This document shows positions 35,306 through 44,767 of a stretch of 64,000 nucleotides of DNA, in pieces; within the stretch, counting starts at the first letter, position 1; each line of letters opens with the position of its first letter. The position numbers and the translations under genes are program-made. The stretch is from Medicago truncatula. Lineage: Eukaryota > Streptophyta > Magnoliopsida > Fabales > Fabaceae. Location: positions 2,368,501 to 2,432,500 of the forward strand of contig NC_053044.1 in the NCBI RefSeq assembly GCF_003473485.1. The letters run 5' to 3'. Under the pieces are notes generated by a model, which saw only the letters and a list, made by a program, of their open reading frames with translations, did not search any database and was not told the DNA's origin.

Positions 35306-35828
35306 GGATCAAATATGTTTTTGGTCCCTACATTTTACGCGATTTTGAGAATAGTCTCTACATTTCAATAAATGTTTTTAAAATCCCTACATTTTTTCTC
35401 CGTTAGCTTAAATAGTCCCTGTTGTCAAATTTCTAACGTGATGCCAATGTTGGCGGTTCAATCTCGCCGAAAAACGGCGGGGAACTTCACCACGATCTTT
35501 CTCCGCAGCGTCGTAGATGCGGATCGCCACCGTTCGTCACATTTCCAGTGAAATATGTTGGTTTAGAGGGGAAGATTTGGAGGCCGAAAGCGATGATGTT
35601 ATCGTTGAAAGTTTTTGCCGTTGCGGGTATGGAAGGTGTTGTGGTGGAGATTTGGTGGGGTGGGGTTGAACTTGTTAGGATGGCTTGTGTTTCATCAACA
35701 TGGCAGTGATGGCACGGACCAATTGCACTAACGAAGGAAAAATGTAGGGATTTTAAAAACATTTATTAAAATGTAGGGACTATTCTCAAAATTGCATAAA
35801 ATATAGGGACCAAAAACATATTTAACCC
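35306..35828. mobile_element. Pack-MULE-like element (523 bp) carrying a beta-amylase exon piece
   Basis: Inverted termini of about 90 bp: the left ggatcaaatatgtttttggt ... ccctacattttt matches the inverse of the right end gggttaaatatgtttttggt. A perfect 9-bp duplication, atttattta, flanks it at 35297-35305 and 35829-35837. The interior is clearly more GC-rich and contains a beta-amylase coding fragment instead of transposase. This is the structure called Pack-MULE in plants. Confidence 0.85.
35482..35700 (+). pseudogene. Captured beta-amylase exon fragment
   Basis: On the plus strand GSPPFVTFPVKYVGLEGKI then RPKAMMLSLKVFAVAGMEG and VVVEIWWGGVEL match the N-terminal part of the GH14 beta-amylase barrel: the PVFVxLP strand, the KAMxxSLxALxxAGVEG helix and the diagnostic WWG(x)VE motif. 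The fragment covers about 60 residues and lacks both catalytic glutamates, so it has no enzymatic potential. Frames on either side are TIR sequence. Which beta-amylase paralogue was the donor cannot be told from this stretch. Confidence 0.8.
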
Positions 35829-36014
35829 ATTTATTTATTAGTCACAAATTGTCTTCTCGTATGTTTTTGACTTATATTTCTCGGTTATAAATCTTGATCT
35901 CGTGTTTTTTTATATTTATTTTTATTTTTCAGTCATTAATCTTGGTACAATATTTTATATTTATCAATTGAATCTTGAGGTTGTGTTTTTTTACATTTAT
36001 CAAATTATCACACA

Positions 36015-36290
36015 CAAATTATGATTTTTTTTTTTTTTTTATATTTATCGTGCTAATATGGATAACACTGTCATATTTTTGGAGTTAATTAGTGCAAGTT
36101 TATATTGTCTCATGTAAGAGTATAAAAAAAATTGAACCCACAGAGACTGAGGCGATGTAGCTTTCAACAACTTTTCAACACTTCAAATGAACTTCAAAAC
36201 AATAAAACACTTAAAAATCTCATATGACAAAACATGGTTTAGAACCATGAATCAGATATGAATATGAGTTTGCAAATTTATAGAGTTGTA
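36015..36290. repeat. Dispersed repeat R1, copy 2
   Basis: Shares gactgaggcgatgtagcttt, caacttttcaacactt and taaaacacttaaaa with copies at 33.9, 38.4 and 40.2 kb, and continues into a segment (36300-37140) homologous to 42600-42910. Confidence 0.8.
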
Positions 36291-36421
36291 ACTTCGTATA
36301 GCTTCTTAGAGAACAAGTGGTCCTGGGGGTTTTCTCAACACAACCATCATGATTAACTTAGGGATACTACTCTTTTGAGTTTCGTAACTGCCAAGTTTTT
36401 CATTGGTCATTTCGTTGGTAT

Positions 36422-36737
36422 TTAGGGTGGGTAAGGGAAATAGTTTCCCACTATGGAAAAACTTTTTTTAACCATTTAATTAAAGAAGAGTATTGATTTT
36501 ATCATGGTCTGACCACATTATATAAGTTAAAACTTCTTTTATTATTATGATTATGATGTTTTTTTGTTACAATGAGATTTTTACCAAGTTTGTTGTATAG
36601 AAAATACGAAGTGATTATGTTTGGGGTTTATCAGAATACGGTGTTGGTAGACTATGATAAAATCAGTACTCCTCCTTTAATTCAATGGTTAAAAAAAGTT
36701 TTTTATAGTGGGAAACTCTTTCCCTTACCCACCCTAA
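36422..36737. mobile_element. 316-bp MITE with about 93-bp inverted arms
   Basis: The left end ttagggtgggtaagggaaa, gtttcccactat ... ttttatcatggtct reappears inverted at the right end ending in acccaccctaa. The paralogous segment near 42665-42695 (ggtcattccatcccatttt) lacks it, which supports insertion. The target duplication is not clear. Confidence 0.75.
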
Positions 36738-36962
36738 GTGCCATCTCATTCCATCCCATTTTAGCTATGTTGTGAGGAGTGAAAATACTTTGAAAATTGT
36801 GCTTTAGGCAGTTTGGTTTGCTCTCATCCACCCTAAAATTATTATTTTACCTCCAACGGCATTTAAATATCGTTCTGATTTTAAGACTTTGACTTTAAAT
36901 CAAAATGTGCATTATTCAAAAGATTACCATTGGCTTTAGACATAAGCATAAATCCCAATTCT

Positions 36963-37104
36963 TTTTTTTTTTTTTGTCAAGTAGCCTAACGGCTAGAGCT
37001 CACACAATTTAATTGTGGAGAAATTGAGTGTCCGGGGTTCGAACCCTAGCTCCTGCATATAATATGCAATATCCCTATCAACTGAGCTACGCTTACGGGG
37101 ATCG
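36963..37104 (-). mobile_element. tRNA-derived SINE, copy 2, with 14-bp target duplication
   Basis: Minus-strand unit with A box (gtagctcagttgataggg) and B box (gggttcgaacccc), tRNA-unrelated part and poly(A), seen as T15 at 36962-36976. Perfect duplications taaatcccaattct occur at 36949-36962 and 37105-37118. The paralogous locus at about 42885-42900 has a single aaatcccaatt and no SINE. It is the same family as the copy at 15617-15744. Confidence 0.93.
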
Positions 37105-37450
37105 TAAATCCCAATTCTAATAGATAACATGTTGGAAAATTGACACATAATTAATTAATAAATAGAAATAATAATCAAACCATATTCATAGTTGAATTTT
37201 TTTTTTCTCTTTCACTTCTTTCTTTATATAGAACCCTATAACTTCAACAAACTCCTCTATAAGCATTCAAGAGTTCATTAGCTTATATGGCCACTATTGC
37301 AAGCCGTAAATGATAAGCAAAGAAAATTTATATATCACTGATTAGTGAATTTTCTATGCACCCTTTATCTCTTTCTCTCCATTTTTGTAAACTTATTTTT
37401 TGCTGTTCTAAACATCTCAAACACAATCATGACCTAACTAAATAGGGAGA

Positions 37451-37640
37451 CTATATTTTTTTTTTGTACATGCAAAAGGGGTATAATGGTAAAGCAGGAG
37501 TGCTTATGTAATCAAAGCTACCATCTGGCAATACAGGTGTTGTCTCAATGTATACCACCTCATCCAACCTTCCGAACACATCAGTTACAACACATTCACA
37601 TTGTATAATTGTTGGTATGTCAACACAAGAATGTATTGAT
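37451..37640 (-). other. Exon-like ORF, unrecognised
   Basis: The minus-strand frame VDIPTIIQCECVVTDVFGRL followed by DEVVYIETTPVLPDGSFDYI has protein-like composition and is less AT-biased than its flanks. I could not assign it to a family. It lies next to duplicated AIR9-derived sequence, so it may be another exon scrap. No matching splice partners were identified. Confidence 0.3.
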
Positions 37641-38045
37641 ATCATGTAAAATATTTATTAATTACCAAGCGATCATCTACTAAACTGCAGAAGCTGATCA
37701 AACTTCTCCCTACAGTGCATAACAATTAATAGTATTGAATTTCTTTTTAAAGTTGGATAGTTTATTGAATTCCTTTTTCTTTGTATCTTTTGGAGGCTTC
37801 TAGATTGTCACATCATAAGTTTCTAGCTTAAATGTTATTATTGTGAATTCCAATTTTTTTACAAAACAATAGAGAAATAAAACAAACTTTTATTCAACTT
37901 TTATTCAACATGGTACACTGAAAATCTAAATGAGCCTATCTTTCCACGGAAGTCTAGCATGTATCAAGAAGTGAAAAGCAAAACTGGAAATAGATAAAAA
38001 TTTAATTTTCCTTCATGGCCTCCAACATATTCATATGAAGCACTG

Positions 38046-38107
38046 AAATATTCCACCCTCATGGTAATTTCCAATGATTTCTATGAAATTCAATTTTGGA
38101 GGAAGAG
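38046..38107 (-). pseudogene. AIR9-like exon scrap in duplication copy 1
   Basis: Minus strand: acceptor ttttgcag at 38108-38115, then LPPKLNFIEIIGNYHEGGI, matching the AIR9 A9-repeat start (LPPSLNF..ITGDYSEGG). Homology ends after GGI and a stop follows shortly. It is the paralogue of exon c at 31.5 kb and keeps the acceptor lost there. Confidence 0.65.
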
Positions 38108-38189
38108 CTGCAAAAGAGATACTTCAATTGATTTTCGTGTAGTTTATTTTCTCTTTTGGGTATAAGCCTTTGTTTTAATAAAAAAGTTT

Positions 38190-38255
38190 TTTTTTGTCAG
38201 TAATCTAGTGGCTAGAATTCACCTTATAAAGTGAATAACGGTCATAGGTATTGAT
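38190..38255 (-). mobile_element. SINE 3' fragment
   Basis: The plus-strand T tract followed by gtcagtaatctagtggctag matches the end of the SINE family above (on minus: ctagccactag...gacaaaaa). The tRNA-like part is missing. The duplicate copy lies at about 39950-40015. Confidence 0.5.
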
Positions 38256-38290
38256 TTTGTTTGTTTTATATTTATCGGAATTGCTAACCG

Positions 38291-38311
38291 GTGCCCCAGA
38301 CCCTGGGGCAC
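38291..38311. repeat. Perfect short hairpin gtgccccag-acc-ctggggcac
   Basis: Nine-base arms with a 3-base loop, within a truncated MITE related to 9487-9684. The duplicate is at 40051-40071. Confidence 0.8.
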
Positions 38312-38384
38312 TGGTTAAGGATAAGAAAAAGGAAATTATATAGTAGTTAATGCATTGAAATTGCGAATCTTGATGCTTTTATAT

Positions 38385-38660
38385 TTATCACACACAATTA
38401 TGATCCCTATTTTTTATATATATTAGTGGTAATATGGAAAACACTATCGTATTTTTCAGAGTTAATTGGTGCAAATATATATTATCTCATATAATAATAT
38501 AAAAAAGATCGAACTCATAGGAACTGATGCGATGTAGCTTTCAACAACTTTTCAACACTTAAAATGAAGTTCAAAACAATAAAACACTTAAAGATCTTGG
38601 ACGACAAAACATGGTTTAAAACATGAATCACTTATGAACATCGGTTTGCAAATATATTGA
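38385..38660. repeat. Dispersed repeat R1, copy 3
   Basis: Same words as at 33.9 and 36.0 kb (gatcgaactcatag, gatgcgatgtagctttcaac). Lies inside tandem copy 1. Confidence 0.8.
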
Positions 38661-39483
38661 GTTGTAACTTTGTATAGCTTCTTAGAGATCAAGCACATGG
38701 TTTTTTTTTTATTTTTTTTTTTTTCAAAACAACCATCATGATTAACTTAGGAAGATTGTTATTGACACTTTAGGTTTGGCTGAAAAACACAAGTAAAAGA
38801 CTAAAATGCTCATCGGCAATTTTTTTAATCGGAAAATATTATTAAACGTCATCCCCGCAAGACGCAAGGTATGGACGAAACAAGATACAAATGGTGCCGC
38901 ATATAGACGGTACACCATAACCACCTAAAAACACCCCTGAAAATAAACCCACCAAAACACATCACCGCCTAAAATAGACTAAAAAAAAAAAAAAAGCACT
39001 GTAAACACGGTATCCACCACCGCCCATCGTCACTACTCACCCACAAATAACACCTACAAAATAAAACTCCTAGACCCCAACACCCAAGCTGAGCCACATT
39101 TTGAAGAGATCCTAACCGAAGGATCATGCAGCTAGCACAAACCTCGCGACCTCCGATCCACCGAAAGAGCACAACACAAAGCCCAAAAACCAACTTAAGA
39201 CAAAGAACTGACTTCCAATCTCGAATCAAAAGTGATCGGTCCACCAGGCTATAGTACCAAATTAGCAGGGCACCCCTCGCCCCCGGTACACCAGAGTAAA
39301 ACCAAACCAAGTCAAACAAAGATTGCAGCTAGACCCCGACTCCCGATCTTGAAGCCAAATGAACCGTCCCATCGAAAACCAGCACACAATATGTAAGACG
39401 AAAGACATGGCGTGCGAAGTTTAAATAACAAACAAATCAAAAGGACAAGACTCACCACAGCGTCAAAAGGACAAAACAAAACA

Positions 39484-41210
39484 AATTAATAGTATTGAAT
39501 TTCTTTTTAAAGTTGGATAGTTTATTGAATTCCTTTTTCTTTGTATCTTTTGGAGGCTTCTAGATTGTCACATCATAAGTTTCTAGCTTAAATGTTATTA
39601 TTGTGAATTCCAATTTTTTTACAAAACAATAGAGAAATAAAACAAACTTTTATTCAACTTTTATTCAACATGGTACACTGAAAATCTAAATGAGCCTATC
39701 TTTCCACGGAAGTCTAGCATGTATCAAGAAGTGAAAAGCAAAACTGGAAATAGATAAAAATTTAATTTTCCTTCATGGCCTCCAACATATTCATATGAAG
39801 CACTGAAATATTCCACCCTCATGGTAATTTCCAATGATTTCTATGAAATTCAATTTTGGAGGAAGAGCTGCAAAAGAGATACTTCAATTGATTTTCGTGT
39901 AGTTTATTTTCTCTTTTGGGTATAAGCCTTTGTTTTAATAAAAAAGTTTTTTTTTGTCAGTAGTCTAGTGGCTAGAATTCACCTTATAAAGTGAATAACG
40001 GTCATAGGTATTGATTTTGTTTGTTTTATATTTATCGGAATTGCTAACCGGTGCCCCAGACCCTGGGGCACTGGTTAAGGATAAGAAAAAGGAAATTATA
40101 TAGTAGTTAATGCATTGAAATTGCGAATCTTGATGCTTTTATATTTATCACACACAATTATGATCCCTATTTTTTATATATATTAGTGGTAATATGGAAA
40201 ACACTATCGTATTTTTCAGAGTTAATTGGTGCAAATATATATTATCTCATATAATAATATAAAAAAGATCGAACTCATAGGAACTGATGCGATGTAGCTT
40301 TCAACAACTTTTCAACACTTAAAATGAAGTTCAAAACAATAAAACACTTAAAGATCTTGGACGACAAAACATGGTTTAAAACATGAATCACTTATGAACA
40401 TCGGTTTGCAAATATATTGAGTTGTAACTTTGTATAGCTTCTTAGAGATCAAGCACATGGTTTTTTTTTTTTTTTTTTTTTTTTTTCAAAACAACCATCA
40501 TGATTAACTTAGGAAGATTGTTATTGACACTTTAGGTTTGGCTGAAAAACACAAGTAAAAGACTAAAATGCTCATCGGCAATTTTTTTAATCGGAAAATA
40601 TTATTAAACGTCATCCCCGCAAGACGCAAGGTATGGACGAAACAAGATACAAATGGTGCCGCATATAGACGGTACACCATAACCACCTAAAAACACCCCT
40701 GAAAATAAACCCACCAAAACACATCACCGCCTAAAATAGACTAAAAAAAAAAAAAAAAAGCACTGTAAACACGGTATCCACCACCGCCCATCGTCACTAC
40801 TCACCCACAAATAACACCTACAAAATAAAACTCCTAGACCCCAACACCCAAGCTGAGCCACATTTTGAAGAGATCCTAACCGAAGGATCATGCAGCTAGC
40901 ACAAACCTCGCGACCTCCGATCCACCGACCCAAAAACCAACTTAAGACAAAGAACTGACTTCCAATCTCGAATCAAAAGTGATCGGTCCACCAGGCTATA
41001 GTACCAAATTAGCAGGGCACCCCTCGCCCCCGGTACACCAGAGTAAAACCAAACCAAGTCAAACAAAGATTGCAGCTAGACCCCGACTCCCGATCTTGAA
41101 GCCAAATGAACCGTCCCATCGAAAACCAGCACACAATATGTAAGACGAAAGACATGGCGTGCGAAGTTTAAATAACAAACAAATCAAAAGGACAAGACTC
41201 ACCACAGCGT
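39484..41210. repeat. 1.76-kb tandem duplication, copy 2
   Basis: Almost identical to copy 1. The visible differences are longer homopolymers (T tract at about 40461-40486, A tract at about 40743-40759) and a deletion of about 18 bp at 40928, inside aaagagcacaacacaaag of copy 1. High identity means the duplication is recent. Copy 2 runs uninterrupted into the rest of the TIR element, so copy 1 is the derived one. It contains a second AIR9-like exon at 39806-39867. Confidence 0.95.
40145..40420. repeat. Dispersed repeat R1, copy 4
   Basis: Duplicate of copy 3 through the tandem duplication. Confidence 0.8.
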
Positions 41211-42607
41211 GACACCCCCCCCCCCCCAAACTCCGTAAACACCTAAACCACCAAGAAAAGCATAAACAAGAGTTAGAGACGACAAATATGGACCCATGTA
41301 ACAAAGGTTGCTTCTTAAGGAAATCACCCCAACAAGCACCCGCCTCCTCACTTAAAACACCAACCACCACCACACATCATCAACCCCAAAAACTACGTCT
41401 CCAAAGCACCTCGCCAGGAAACAGGCAGTAACCCAAATACAGACCAAAAGGAAGATGAAACCCAATAACAAAACACAGACAGCGACGCCGGTCTGAAGGT
41501 ACATGAATGACTACTACCGCCAACACGGAGCGTCTAAGCACCAAACCCTTTCGAGCATTATCTGGTGACTCAAGATCACAAAGATGAAACAGAACAATTA
41601 AGGAACCACACCAAAATTACCTCCAAGTTGCATGAAAGAAGAACAACACCAACACAACACTAACGACATAACATGGCCAACACAAAACACAACCACACCA
41701 CCGGCGAGGTACATAGTATACATTCGAGCAAGGAACCATATGCATAACCATGCCTCAATATCCCAACAATAAGAAGACCCAAGACCAGAAATGAACAACA
41801 CAACACCTGATGCCAAAAAGCCTAGGCATCGCACAACACAAGCTGCCTAACAACAGCAACAAAAATAACTTCCCAAAAACCAAACGTAATAGGTACAGAT
41901 AGAAAGCCTCATAAAACACACAACAAACACGTAAGTAACAACAAATACGAAACAAACATGAACAAAAAACAAACGAAAACCTCGGTGACAGATCTCCGGA
42001 CAACAACCACCTAACACACCAAACCCCAAAAGCGTTGAGCTGATACAAAAGATACCCAAGCAGCTCCAAATCAAGCAAAAACCAGATGAAACTAACCAAT
42101 GAGCAAAGCCACACGAAAGAGAGAAAGCAACAAACATTGCCACTTGCGTCGGATTCGCTCGAAATCTTGCTGATCAAAACCGGATCTGAATCAAACAACC
42201 TAGAACGACCCACCATGTCTCTTGCAAAGTCGGCGACTCAAAGAAACGCAACAACGGAGGAATAAACACGGACGAATGGAAGCCACCGGTCGGAGAGAAA
42301 ACTAAAACCGACTAATGTGACGGTGGTGCGGAGGAGAAGATCCTCGTCACACCACCCAAAACTGATATCTACATAGGAAAACGAAGGTTTGGATATGTCG
42401 GGTTGAAGAAAAGAGGTTGGGGCAGCGCTGCTGGTTTTAAAGAGAGGGTGGAGAAAGTTGTTTAGAGAGAGAAAATTGGATGTGTATTCTATCAGAGAGA
42501 TTTTTGCTCATCGGCAGTTAACTGTCGCCGGTTAAAAATCCATCGGCAGTTAACTACCGATGAGGCTATATTGGTAAATAACTTGTGTTTTTCAGTCAAA
42601 CACAGTG
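40528..42607. mobile_element. 2.1-kb non-autonomous TIR element, CACT-ended, unclassified
   Basis: The left end cacttta..gtttggctgaaaa acacaag (40528) and the inverse of the right end cactgt gtttgactgaaaa acacaag (42607) form imperfect terminal repeats of about 45 bp. They extend into a shared tcatcggcag sub-terminal word. The interior is far less AT-rich than its flanks and has C13 at 41215-41227. Minus-strand frames (for example 41755-42216, very rich in Leu/Phe/Cys) show no transposase and no domain I recognise. The paralogous segment at about 36345-36370 reads straight through without it. The termini start with CACT as in CACTA elements, but I found no 3-bp duplication, so the class is open. 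Confidence 0.6.
42490..42570. repeat. Sub-terminal palindromes, tcatcggcagttaactgccgatga type
   Basis: Two near-palindromes around ctcatcggcagttaactg and catcggcagttaactacc lie just inside the right end of the TIR element. A perfect palindrome, aacggcagttaactgccgtt, occurs outside it at 42788-42807. Confidence 0.7.
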
Positions 42608-42609
42608 TA

Positions 42610-42910
42610 TGAACAACATTCTTCTTAACTTACAAATACTACTCTTTTGAGGTTCTTGACTGCCAAGTTTTCCATAGGTCATTCCATCCCATTTTAGCCA
42701 GGTTGTGAGGAGTGAAAATACTTTCAAAATCGCTCTTTAAACATACTAGTTTGCTCTTATGCACCCTTAAATTATCATTTTACCCCAAACGGCAGTTAAC
42801 TGCCGTTTTAATTTCAATTTTACAGCTTTAAATCAAAATATGCATTGTTCAAAAGACCCCATTAAATTTAGATATAAGTGAAAATCCCAATTATAATAGA
42901 TAACACAACA
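42610..42910. repeat. Segment paralogous to 36300-37140, without its MITE and SINE
   Basis: Shared words in order: atactactcttttgag, tgccaagtttt, ggtcatt..., cattccatcccattttagc, gttgtgaggagtgaaaatac, taaatcaaaat.tgcatt, and aatcccaatt.taatagataac. It gives the pre-insertion state for the MITE at 36422-36737 and the SINE at 36963-37104. Confidence 0.85.
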
Positions 42911-44462
42911 ATGGAATTCCATAATAGTTGGATATCATCAACACCATTGTGCAAGATGAAATTACACAGCACATGTTTTTTTAGGGAACATGAACCTTTC
43001 ATGTCATGTATGAATACCTTTATTGCAAAGGCAAAGGCAAAGGCAAATCAAGAGACCACCAAACGGAAGATTCTGTTTATAGAATAAATTTTCTTTGAAT
43101 TATTCGAGAGAATGCAAAGGCAAATCTAGAGATGACATCAACGTGAAACCAAACTAGGACACACATGTCAATGTCATGTTTCAATTAGGAAGACTTGCAT
43201 TTAAATTTGCTAAATGGACAACTAAACATGGTGGCGTTTGCTATGCACAACAATAAGATTTGTGCATGATACACAAGTACACTGATTTGTTGATGACAGT
43301 TGTTGTAGACCGCTGATATACTATTATTATATATCAATGGTTTAGATCTCTCACCTGGAACTTTCTGGTGACCTTTTGCTAGATTCTCAAACAGTAAATG
43401 TGAGGCCCACCATTTCATTAAACAACAATATTTTTGTTGTTGTTGTTGTAATTGTAGCATTTGGGTTGCTCTCGTTTTTTAGCATTTGGAGAGAGCAATT
43501 TATTGTAGCTGCATAATTTGGCTAAATTTAATTGCATAATTAAATCTGTTATTCTTATTCGAATTTGAAGATGTATACCAAGCTCTCTTTCTAAACTCTT
43601 CTCCATAATTCTTTCGAATTTCTGTGTGCAACCCTCTCTCTTTCTCTAATTTTTCTCTCTCCCTAATTGAGATATTTGAAATTGGAGTTATGGGTTTGAA
43701 AGGATTTTGAGGAATAATCTTTAACATGAGATCTGAAGAAAATCGACGTCGCATAAGATGTTTTGAAAATGGGTCATGATGGGTGAGCTTTATAATTGAC
43801 TATAATTGGTGAGTATGAAAAATTTGTAGTTGAAGGTTGCATGTGAATATGAATTTCTGGAAATCAATTAAAGGATAGGATGCATCTTGTTGGAGACGAA
43901 GAGCGAGTGAATAAAAAATATTGTTTTGTAATGAAATCAAGATCTGGATTGTGGTTAGGTTTGAGAATTGTGGAGGAAGAAGATGAAGAACGAGATAGGT
44001 AGGAATTGAGAGATAAATCAAACTATGTCTTGGTTTGTGGGTGAGGGTGAATTCTTTTTTTTCTCACTTGATAAAAAATATTGAGAGTGTGATGATATTG
44101 CATAACTGGATTGGGGAAAAAAAGATTGCAGGTTGCAGGAAACAACGTTGCTTTTCAACCTTGCTACTGATATTGTTTCAGATAAGGGGGTGCATCTAGC
44201 GAAAACAAAAAATCAATATTTAGCATTAAAATATGTCTTGTGTTTATTTAATTGGATTTAGTACAACAAATCCAGACCGACAGCTGTCATTTGGTTATCA
44301 ATTTGTGCATGATACACAACTCTTTTACTTGGGTACCGTAAACGCCACCACTAAACATTAGTATTTCTCATTTCAGCATTGTGACTTAGTCTTTTGAGGA
44401 TCAGTCAACCATAAATCTTTCAACTACTCCATTTTATGCGTCTGGTTGTGAGTAACTCAAAT
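42911..44462. other. Intergenic, no gene supported
   Basis: Short frames on both strands (for example 43500-43754 minus, 43800-44021 minus) lack recognisable domains. A tandem gcaaag triple lies near 43027-43046 and (gtt)n at 43434-43448. Confidence 0.4.
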
Positions 44463-44767
44463 TTTTTTTACTTTTAGTCCTTTAACTTAATTTCAGGTAA
44501 CAATTTTGTCATTTATTTTTTTTTAATTTCAGTTTTGTCCTTTTGATCCATTTTCATATGGATTTTCAAACTTCAAATCTAATATTCTTATGTAAATATA
44601 GATGAAGACCATAAATTTGAAGATTGAAATGTCATAAGAAAATAAAACCATGAATTTGAAGCTTGAAAGGACCAAAAGGACAAAATTGAAATTAAAAAAA
44701 AAATAAAAAACTAAAATATTACCTGAAATTAAGTTAAGAAATTAAAGATATATTTTTACCTTTTTTA
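44463..44767. mobile_element. About 305-bp MITE
   Basis: The left half (tttagtcctttaacttaatt, tcaggtaac, aatttcagttttgtcctttt) is repeated inverted on the right (aaaggacaaaattgaaat, ttacctgaaattaagttaa). Long imperfect arms make a foldback. No clear target duplication. Confidence 0.7.

Larger units (their letters stand above)
37724..39463. repeat. 1.76-kb tandem duplication, copy 1
   Basis: Nearly identical to 39484-41210, offset 1760 bp. The unit contains an AIR9-like exon, a partial SINE, a MITE half, repeat R1, a T tract and the left part of a TIR element. It stops abruptly at ccacagcgt, inside that element. A 20-bp A-rich linker (39464-39483) joins the copies. Confidence 0.95.

Noticed and set aside
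37010..37100. Possible tRNA gene on the minus strand
   Set aside because: Same SINE family with tail and 14-bp duplication; not an independent tRNA gene.
38969..39319. Minus ORF of 116 codons, repeated at 40724-40933
   Set aside because: Lies in the left part of the TIR element, differs between the two tandem copies by an indel, and shows no domain.
40528..42607. Firm assignment to CACTA transposons
   Set aside because: Termini begin with CACT, but the flanks show no 3-bp duplication and there is no transposase; left unclassified.
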